This document shows, one piece after another, positions 63,619 through 64,000 of a stretch of 64,000 bases of DNA. Under the pieces are notes generated by a model. It made no database searches, was not told the origin of the DNA, and worked only from the letters and a program-made list of their open reading frames with translations. The translations under genes and the position numbers were made by a program. The stretch is taken from NCBI GenBank assembly GCA_004835665.1, contig RBKR01000011.1, forward strand, positions 868,001 through 932,000, read 5' to 3'. The stretch is from Phoma sp. XZ068. Its lineage: Eukaryota; Ascomycota; Dothideomycetes; Pleosporales; Didymellaceae. Every line of letters begins with the position of its first letter. The first letter of the stretch is position 1.

Positions 63619-64000
63619 TCACATGCCATAATACTGGTAGTATTGAGTATCGGCCAAAGAGCGCGACGATTCGCAATTCATCGATGGAAGAAATTTCTGT
63701 GGGCGGCGTCGCATGATGATGCCGGTTTCAAGGAAGTATAGGCAAATCTTGACCGCCGCAACAACGCCGTCTGCTGGCGGTCTGATAGTCGACCCTTTGT
63801 AGCTAGGGCATGGATCGTCGCGTGACACGGTGGGAGCCGCGGTTGGCTCGTATCCACCAGTGTCCGCTGGCGTCACAGATAAGCCAAGGCGTACAACAAA
63901 CAGCGGCATCACCATCACGATCCTAGCGTGCTGGACACCGGACCCTGCCCCTCCGGTGCGAGAGAGTCGCTCGCCGCGGACGCTGCTGTTCTTGTTCTCG
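63619..64000 (-). CDS. Possible 3' end of a gene running in from the right edge
   Basis: The minus-strand frame is open from the window edge to a stop at 63619 (about 127 codons), containing LFVVRLGLSVTPADTGGYEPTA. It has no known domain and may be chance. A complete gene could begin beyond position 64000. Confidence 0.25.
   Translation of the reverse strand, partial: ENKNSSVRGERLSRTGGAGSGVQHARIVMVMPLFVVRLGLSVTPADTGGYEPTAAPTVSRDDPCPSYKGSTIRPPADGVVAAVKICLYFLETGIIMRRRPQKFLPSMNCESSRSLADTQYYQYYGM

Overview
This 64 kb window is nuclear DNA of a filamentous ascomycete, most likely a Dothideomycete (Pleosporales-like). Genes are monocistronic, lie on both strands, and carry short GT-AG introns of about 46-86 bp (one 5'UTR intron is 105 bp). 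The families present are typical of such fungi: Zn2Cys6 regulator, DAL5-like MFS, BBE-type oxidase, GH45 and GH18-like secreted proteins, DUF7730-type proteins, Gid1/RanBPM and an Ies4-like INO80 subunit. I found no tRNA, rRNA, CRISPR array or intact transposon. Exon joins were made by hand from splice signals and reading phase.

Layout. 0-12 kb: a ZZ-finger protein diverges from a Zn2Cys6 regulator. Next come a four-carbon acid sugar kinase, an NTF2/SnoaL-like protein, an EutQ-like cupin whose start codon is split by an intron, a Kelch protein and a DUF7357/coilin-like nuclear protein. 12-21 kb: a MetE-like protein with a 5'UTR intron, a DUF7730/F-box-like protein, an AMPK-type glycogen-binding protein and an ADIP/Msd1-like coiled-coil protein. 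21-29 kb: a BBE-type flavin oxidase faces a DAL5-like transporter, then a 2.7 kb gene-poor stretch and a monoglyceride-lipase-like hydrolase. 29-38 kb: a UBA-like hypothetical gene with an in-frame TAG, a mitochondrial PP2C phosphatase, the GID subunit Gid1/Vid30 and an Ies4-like protein. 38-46 kb: gene-poor DNA, a small acylation-site protein with a Gly-rich Cys tail, an F-box protein and a SulP sulfate permease. 46-53 kb: gene-poor DNA, an amidohydrolase and an MFS exporter. 52.5-60.5 kb: a minus-strand block of secreted products, namely a GH45 endoglucanase, a degenerate GH18 and a 1,432-residue repeat protein. 61-64 kb: a protein with an SRA (methyl-cytosine-reading) domain.

Most genes are unrelated housekeeping or accessory functions. 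Possible functional groupings, by proximity only, are the regulator-kinase-NTF2-cupin group (2.8-8.1 kb), the oxidase/transporter pair (21.9-26.1 kb), the amidohydrolase/transporter pair (48.7-52.1 kb) and the secreted block. The most unusual observations are the shared Gly/Asp-Cys C-terminal tail on two otherwise unrelated proteins, the intron-split start codon, the GH18 with its catalytic residues replaced, and the two-letter 24-nt coding minisatellite.
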